DNA of 12,998 bases from Paraglomus occultum (lineage: Eukaryota > Glomeromycota > Glomeromycetes > Paraglomerales > Paraglomeraceae): contig CAJVPJ010001036.1 in NCBI GenBank assembly GCA_910592205.1, forward strand, positions 1-12,998, in the 5' to 3' direction. This document shows positions 8,538 through 12,998 of the stretch, one piece after another (position 1 is the stretch's first letter; each line of letters begins with the position of its first letter). The position numbers and the translations under genes are program-made. The notes beneath the pieces were generated by a model. The model ran no database searches and was not told the origin of the DNA. It worked only from the letters and a program-made list of their open reading frames with translations.

Positions 8538-8787
8538 TAGCGTACTTGTGTGTTGGAAGCGAGTATATCCTGGACATCTCTCTCACATGTGTTTCATCAT
8601 TCCCAAGTAATGTCAACAAAATATTATTTCTACGCCATAGAGCGTAATAGTAATAAGTGGTATCAATATGGCTTAATTCTACGCCACTGATTTCTGAATA
8701 AGAAATCCATGCAAGTTTACATGATGAGAATTGACTAAAATTAATCAAATTGTTAATTACTGTATTCGCCCTTAAATTTGACGACAT
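8538..8787 (-). pseudogene. Module A: first degenerate kinase N-lobe, joined ambiguously to module B
   Basis: An ATG at 8787 opens a frame running to 8479. It shows the family's 'LAWISYSEISGVE' opening (compare WIPYSEF in Glomeromycotina kinases), a YYYALW beta-strand remnant and 'ILLTLLGNDETHVREM' in place of the VALKxL..SQN..FLNE segment. Module B continues in a different frame with 'NAGLFIGTKNEGNYYMVAK', which is the counterpart of YGITQDPETKEYMIVMQY. A good donor (GTGAGA at about 8578) and acceptor (TTTAG) enclose a 68-nt intron-like stretch with a CTAATGAC branch site, but this joins into the wrong frame. Either there is a 1-nt frameshift, or translation starts at the ATG at 8537 and module A is dead 5' sequence. 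The same segment is duplicated in the relic at 290-415. Confidence 0.5.
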
Positions 8788-8916
8788 CGTTCTGAAGTAA
8801 AAGATTTTTCAATAACGTGCATTCTTTATTATTATATTTTGTGTTACATGATATCTGCTTTAGAAGCTGTTCAAAGTAATTCTAAAAGGTACCACTAGTA
8901 CCATTACCATTTACAG

Positions 8917-9023
8917 TCGATTGATGACGAGCCTCACAAGTTAGGATCAGAAATCATCGAAAAGACTGTGCAGAATGGGGGAAACAAAAGGTCTTCTTTG
9001 TCAAATTTGGACAAACCATATGG
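8917..9023 (+). other. Orphan exon-like open stretch
   Basis: It is bounded by a good acceptor (CCATTTACAG|) and a good donor (|GTATGA). It encodes SIDDEPHKLGSEIIEKTV followed by QNGGNKRSSLSNLDKPYG. The composition is protein-like (hydrophilic, mixed), unlike the AT-rich noise around it. No ATG precedes it in frame (stop at 8896-8898), and no convincing partner exons were found on either side. It could be a single exon of a dead gene or chance. Confidence 0.22.
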
Positions 9024-9048
9024 GTATGAGTCTCTAGTGTCATTATAG

Positions 9049-10440
9049 TTTAAACATAGAGCGAGTTTACAATGTTCGCTATGCCATAAACATATAAATA
9101 TGAAGTGCGTGAGAGAATGTTAACTATGCCATGCTTCTAAAATAACAAATTATCGTCAACGATGCGTGTCTTTGAACGGGAATGCTTTTACATTTGCTTA
9201 ATACTGGATATAACAAGACGAAACTGGAATACAGTCAGAAAAAAAAAGTGGAAAAGAGAACTTTTTGCGACAAAACTTGAGCTTGGACAAGGCAAAAAGT
9301 GATAGAAAATAAAACTAGAGTGTTTTTTCCCCCATCAATAACTAGTTCAAGGTGAACACAATTCGCGCTTACCCTTACACAATGTACTGTACGAACACAT
9401 TCACTATTAGTTGTCGGATAAATTGACCCGCGTTAAAATATTAATGACGCTATTGCTATACTCGAGTATCGCAACACTCTTTCGTTTATTTTAATTTGTG
9501 CACCATACCTACCTTCGATTGAACACTGCAAGGAAAAACGCGCATAAAAAAATCTTCCGCAATATAAGACGACAGAAAGCTTATGAAATCGCAACATTTT
9601 ATACTACGTTTAATCGGTAAGCAAAACGTTGGACAGGATTCGTATATCTTATAGTCATCAGGTGTCAGTCGGAAATATTTCTTTTCCCAGCTGTGTACCA
9701 CTCCACCATCTCAGCATAGAATTCTTGGTTTTTCTGGAATATACTCAGTAAAAATTTTTTTTTACAGGTTAAACTTATTTTACTTCAGTTGGAGATCTGG
9801 ACCGAATGGCCGAGATTCCGTCTGTACTGGCAGGTTCCGCCTCAAACACAACAATCATTAATTAAATCAATCTTTATAATAATTTTATGCAAAATGTTTT
9901 ATTTTTAGAACAAGGATAAAGCCACATGTAAAGTTTTAAATTCCCGTAATTTTTATTGTTCCAGTTTTACCCGAACAATTTAAAATAATTTATTGGGTTT
10001 GATTAAAATAAACATAAAATTTAATGAAGGATTTATATATAATAACGAAAAAATATATAATAATAATACTTCTATGTTACGCACCGATTTGATAGTATGA
10101 CGACAACCATTGTGTGATATATCTATTCGCTGACAGATTATGTTTATATACAGTATATAATTATACGGCAATACAGCCGCAATGGTTATAAATAAACGCG
10201 TCAGATAGATACATTCCCCCATCCTACTCCGCCTCTATTGGCTTTTATTCTCTTAATTCAACAACTCGACATCCAAAACTTTATGTGTTATCACGTTGGT
10301 GAAAAAAAAATATGAACAACATTATATGCTCACCCGCTTGACTCACCACAGTATAAACGTCAGCTCACCTTACAGTTTCTATGGTCAGTTTCTCATACTG
10401 TTTTGTCGACAGTACCTTCATTGTCGTCGTTCTATTTATT
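9049..10440. other. Long AT-rich stretch without a supported gene
   Basis: A minus-strand frame at 9486-9701 starts at GTG, not ATG, and has no recognisable motif. A second at 9980-10222 is Ile/Tyr/Leu-rich AT noise. An inverted CCAAT (ATTGG, about 10234) and CA-rich sequence near 10200-10400 could belong to a promoter of whatever gave the open frame at 10482, but no start site is evident. Confidence 0.45.
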
Positions 10441-10481
10441 TCGGTTTAATCAGATAGCTGTCGAAAAGAACCTAAAACTCG

Positions 10482-10706
10482 TTGGAGCAATCAAGAGAAA
10501 TTATTGTAAATAATTGTGGAACAGTCTTTGTACCTGGTCTTAAGTTTCAGGTTAACATTGAGAAAGATAGACGACGGCGCAATAAACGCCGTAAAGTTAA
10601 GACACAATTTGATTTAACCACATCGACTGTAATGGATCTGTTGAGACGAGCAACCACCCGACGTCTTAAAAGAATGCGTTTCAATCAACACGACAAAGCC
10701 ATCTGA
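10482..10706 (+). CDS. Possible terminal exon of a small basic protein
   Basis: An open frame of 74 codons ends at TGA (10704-10706). It has no ATG at its first position and is preceded in frame by TAA at 10473-10475. It encodes a short hydrophobic start (GTVFVPGLKFQVNI), a very basic tract (EKDRRRRNKRRKVK) that would suit a nuclear signal or nucleic-acid contact, and a second Arg-rich helix (DLLRRATTRRLKRMR). Its composition stands out from the surrounding AT-rich DNA. If real, it is the last exon of a gene whose upstream exons I cannot place (one possible acceptor is GTTGGAG|), or a relic. The family is unknown. Confidence 0.2.
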   Translation: MEQSREIIVNNCGTVFVPGLKFQVNIEKDRRRRNKRRKVKTQFDLTTSTVMDLLRRATTRRLKRMRFNQHDKAI

Positions 10707-10709
10707 CAC

Positions 10710-11640
10710 AGCACACAGAATCCAGTACGAAACTTTGAATTATGATACCGATAATGCTCGCTCCGCAAAATTATGTATCTTACTTCTGTCGTATATGCAA
10801 GACCAAAACTCGCATCCCAGGCAGACAGACAAACCAGATAAGCGACAAGCTGAAATAAGTGCCAACACTACACGTAGTAGTAACAAATAATCAAGTCTTT
10901 TCAGCTGTTTAAATACGTACCCACAATCTCATTATTCTTCGAAACTCCATTTGATTTCAATGACATTCAAACTGCCATATGACTAGCAACTAGCCTTTTA
11001 CTCTTATCAATGTTCGAGGTATTATCGTTGTCATAAGGAATTTCTACGGGCAAAATTATTTTCCATTTTAAAGAAAAAATTAGCGTGTTGAACGTTGTAT
11101 CTTATTGGATCTCACAACGGGACGTTAATTGTTATGCCTTTTTGCGAGAGATTAAGGACGAACCGAAAACAGTATTATCAACTTTTTTGAATCCAACATT
11201 AAAGAAAGGTTTCCTGATAGCAGTTGTAAGTTACTATTCTTCCGTATGTTGAAAATTAGTTTTCAAAAATTTCTCAATGTATTTTGCCATTTGATATACA
11301 GACGTAATTGATATATACATAAGCAGGAATAGGGAACGTGTATAGTTAATAGACTTTAATTCATTCGGGCCAATGACAGGCTTCTCAAAAAAACCAACTC
11401 TTTTGCCCTTATAAAAATGAATGCAAAACACTAAATATTTCTTGACAATAGTGATTTTAAAACCCTCATGTTTGGAAAACTTTTTTTTTTCTGTTTAAAT
11501 AAGTAATAAATATATGTTGACAGAAAAACGCCAAAAAAAAAAACAAACAAACAAAAAACAATTGAACGGGATTAAGTTGATGAAACATTACCAAAAATAT
11601 TGAGGAAAGAGTCCCTCATCTCCCAAGCTCCGTCTTGTCA
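10710..11640. other. Intergenic stretch with homopolymer tracts, no gene seen
   Basis: There are A-rich and CAAA-like tracts around 11530-11565 and T runs near 11482. The minus-strand frame at 11234-11431 begins at GTG and shows no motif. No RNA gene or transposon end was recognised here. Confidence 0.5.
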
Positions 11641-11644
11641 CTAG

Positions 11645-11794
11645 CCAAGCAGAAGCAAGTTGGTCACACAACATGGCCTACTCTGTCAACAGCGTGAAAT
11701 GTTTGATTTCTCACAGGGACAGACAGTTGCCGAGTTTGCTGAGAGGTTCTAGAATGCGCTGACTGTTTCCGGAAGAGGTAATAAAAGAAAGTAA
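11645..11794 (+). pseudogene. Gag-like retrotransposon relic
   Basis: One frame reads PSRSKLVTQHGLLCQQRE, then MFDFSQGQTVAEFAERF, a TAG (11750-11752), then NALTVSGRGNKRK and TAA. The Q-G-Q-T-V-A-E-F-A-x-R-F string has the look of the retrotransposon gag domain of Ty3/Gypsy elements, where a Q..SVxEYxxxF motif is common. The preceding TAG at 11642-11644, the internal TAG and the lack of a zinc knuckle, protease or polymerase nearby show a short dead fragment. The assignment is from motif resemblance only. Confidence 0.35.
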
Positions 11795-11836
11795 AAATGA
11801 ATGAGATGCCTTACGACAAAGATATATATTTCACAA

Positions 11837-11860
11837 TAAATAAATAAATAAATAAATAAA
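11837..11860. repeat. (TAAA)6 microsatellite
   Basis: Six perfect TAAA units, flanked by further A/T-rich sequence. It lies between the gag-like relic and a transposon end. Confidence 0.9.
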
Positions 11861-11916
11861 AATTACATATTAATATAAATATAAAAATGCATAAATATAT
11901 ATGGCTACAATATATA

Positions 11917-12300
11917 CAGTGTGTCACAAAAAGTTTTGCAAAATAATATTTATTACTACGTCACAAGATACCTCGTTTAAAGCTAAAAAAATGTAGTTTT
12001 TATTGCTATGAATTAAAACAAGATGCGTTTACCGTTTTTTCCATAATTATTTTACATCTTTTTTTGCATTGATTTTACTAAATGGCATTCCATTCCTCAA
12101 CCATAAAACGTTCTAACTTACCACGGTTTTGAGGCATTCTTTTTTCTACTTTATTCAGTCAACAACTTAATAACTTTAGGAACATTTTGATTGTCTAGAC
12201 AGCTGGTGGATCGTTATCTTGTTGGATGTGATGACACAAGCGTATAGGGTGACGTATTCCTCCTAATTTCTGTGAAAACCGCTAGTGCCAGAATCTCAAG
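11917..12300 (-). mobile_element. Tc1/mariner-like element, 3' part with transposase C-terminus (dead)
   Basis: The sequence CAGTGTGTCACAAAAAGTTT (11917-11936), preceded by TA at 11915-11916, looks like a Tc1-type terminal repeat beside its TA target. On the minus strand one frame encodes IQQDNDPPAV (about 12227-12198), matching the 'FQQDNDPKHT' block with the second catalytic Asp of DDE transposases. The same frame later gives RGKLERFMVEEWNAI (about 12125-12081), matching the C-terminal 'EEWxxI' block. Stops follow QQDND (12197-12195) and interrupt the segment around the third acidic residue. No matching left terminal repeat was found, so the copy is truncated. Confidence 0.6.
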
Positions 12301-12316
12301 GATCAGCGATGGGAAT

Positions 12317-12590
12317 TGTAACGGTTGTACCGGAAGCGGTTGCACCGGAAGCGCCGGACAGAAGCGCTGGATGGCAGCACAGTACGACAGTAAAGAGAGA
12401 GTAGTGATAAATTTAGAAAATAATTATTAATTAGCTCATAGATTAGATCCGATGCTAAAAATAAATTAATTGGTCAGTCCGAAAGATATAAAAGCAGCGT
12501 AGAATAGACTTAGCATCGGTGTGTTCAATCCTGTGTTCGAATTAGTGTTCGCCTCTGAGATCAAGTCAAGATCGAATTTCCTTTATATCG
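12317..12590 (+). mobile_element. Possible solo LTR
   Basis: The segment begins TGTAACGG, a common start for Ty3/Gypsy LTRs. It carries a GC-richer 5' part with a direct repeat, a TATAAAAG box (12487-12494), and a downstream GTGTTC-rich tract that could be the R/U5 region. It lies exactly between two Tc1-like relics. The right boundary (an ending in CA) and a 5-bp target duplication could not be identified, so this rests on overall look only. Confidence 0.3.
12323..12352 (+). repeat. Two tandem 15-bp units
   Basis: GGTTGTACCGGAAGC (12323-12337) and GGTTGCACCGGAAGC (12338-12352) differ at one base, and a partial third copy (GCCGGACAGAAGC) follows. This is a GC-rich island in AT-rich DNA at the left end of the LTR-like segment. 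Confidence 0.8.
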
Positions 12591-12594
12591 CTGG

Positions 12595-12960
12595 CATATT
12601 TTAGTGCACCATAAAAAAAGGCGCTTTGAATGTGCCAAAAAGCACCTTAACGATAACTGGAAGAAAACATTATTTACGGATGAGACAGCCTTTCACTCTT
12701 CCGTAACACCATAAACGCTGGCATAAAGGCGAAAGACCAGTCCGCCTCTTCCAAAAGATCGAACAAAAATTCTCACATGGGGTGGATTTTATATAGGCGG
12801 TAAAACCAATTTATTTATCTTCTAAATATAAACGCCGCGCTCTACGTGGAAATACTTCAAAAACATATCCCAAAAGTTTATCAAATGAGGAGAATAAATG
12901 GCGGCTCCATGTCGAGGCAATAGTCACGGGAGAGCGGATAACTACTGTCTCGGTTTGAGA
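12595..12960 (+). mobile_element. Tc1/mariner-like transposase, central part (dead)
   Basis: On the plus strand, from about 12604, the frame gives VHHKKRRFECAKKHL, then NDNWKKTLFTDETAF, matching the block around the first catalytic Asp of Tc1 transposases ('W..VLFTDETSF', Asp codon 12679-12681). It continues to KDRTKILTWGGFYIGGK (about 12748-12798), matching the 'VWGxIxxxG' block. In-frame stops occur at 12712 and 12724, then at 12811-12825 and beyond. The N-terminal helix-turn-helix region is not visible to the left, where the LTR-like segment begins. The strand is opposite to the Tc1 relic at 11917-12300, so this is a different insertion or a rearranged one. It may continue past the window edge. 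Confidence 0.6.
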
Positions 12961-12998
12961 TCTAGCTGCGCCGTCGTAGGAGTGTGGCTCACCTCAGC

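Noticed and set aside
9486-9701. Minus-strand 71-codon open frame
   Set aside because: It begins at GTG, has no recognisable domain and no convincing partner exon.
9800-9841. tRNA-like strings (TGGCCGAG resembling a Leu/Ser D arm, GGTTCCGCCTC resembling a B box)
   Set aside because: Spacing is far too short for a tRNA, no acceptor or anticodon stem pairs, and the B box deviates at key positions. At most it is a SINE or tRNA scrap.
11234-11431. Minus-strand 65-codon open frame
   Set aside because: It starts at GTG and has no motif or splice support.
1-12998. CRISPR arrays, bacterial operons or Shine-Dalgarno-led genes
   Set aside because: No spaced direct repeats are present, and spliceosomal introns plus a eukaryotic tRNA show this is eukaryotic nuclear DNA.

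Overview
The window looks like intron-rich, AT-rich nuclear DNA from a fungus, most likely an early-diverging lineage (Mucoromycota). Three things point this way. The clear introns are short (about 70-107 nt) with GT..AG ends and CTAA-type branch sites. A complete eukaryotic tRNA-Val(CAC) carries A and B boxes and a T-tract. A kinase of the kind massively expanded in Glomeromycotina (Rhizophagus-type arbuscular mycorrhizal fungi) is present, with hallmark strings such as 'QDPETKEYMIVMQYA' and 'DLHGGN'. The family assignment rests on recalled motifs; no database search was run. Base composition looks less extreme than I would expect of Rhizophagus itself, so the genus is left open.

Layout. Positions 1-415 (minus) hold a decayed fragment of a kinase gene related to the one further right. 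Positions 751-4248 (plus) hold a well-supported 12-exon gene for a protein of about 718 residues that I do not recognise; it carries an SPKSPA repeat and is followed by a poly(A) signal. A tRNA-Val gene lies at 4509-4581. A non-autonomous transposon (MITE) with perfect 25-bp terminal inverted repeats and a TAA target duplication sits at 5154-5479. AT-rich DNA without a convincing gene follows to about 6330.

Positions 6336-8787 (minus) hold the most interesting locus: a serial array of degenerate kinase N-lobe modules (A, B, C) leading into a complete kinase domain (D). Each resolved module has an intron at the same structural point, near the end of helix alpha-C. The reading frame is broken at the last module junction, and the A/B junction is unresolved, so the gene may be a recent pseudogene. 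The left-edge relic contains both a kinase C-lobe and an A-type module, so this locus appears to have belonged to a local duplicated family.

Positions 8900-12998 are gene-poor and hold debris of mobile elements: an orphan exon-like stretch, a gag-like relic, a TAAA microsatellite, two Tc1-like transposase relics in opposite orientation, and between them an LTR-like segment. The intact unknown gene and the tRNA are probably the working part of the window. The kinase array, MITE and transposon relics make the rest look like fast-evolving accessory DNA.
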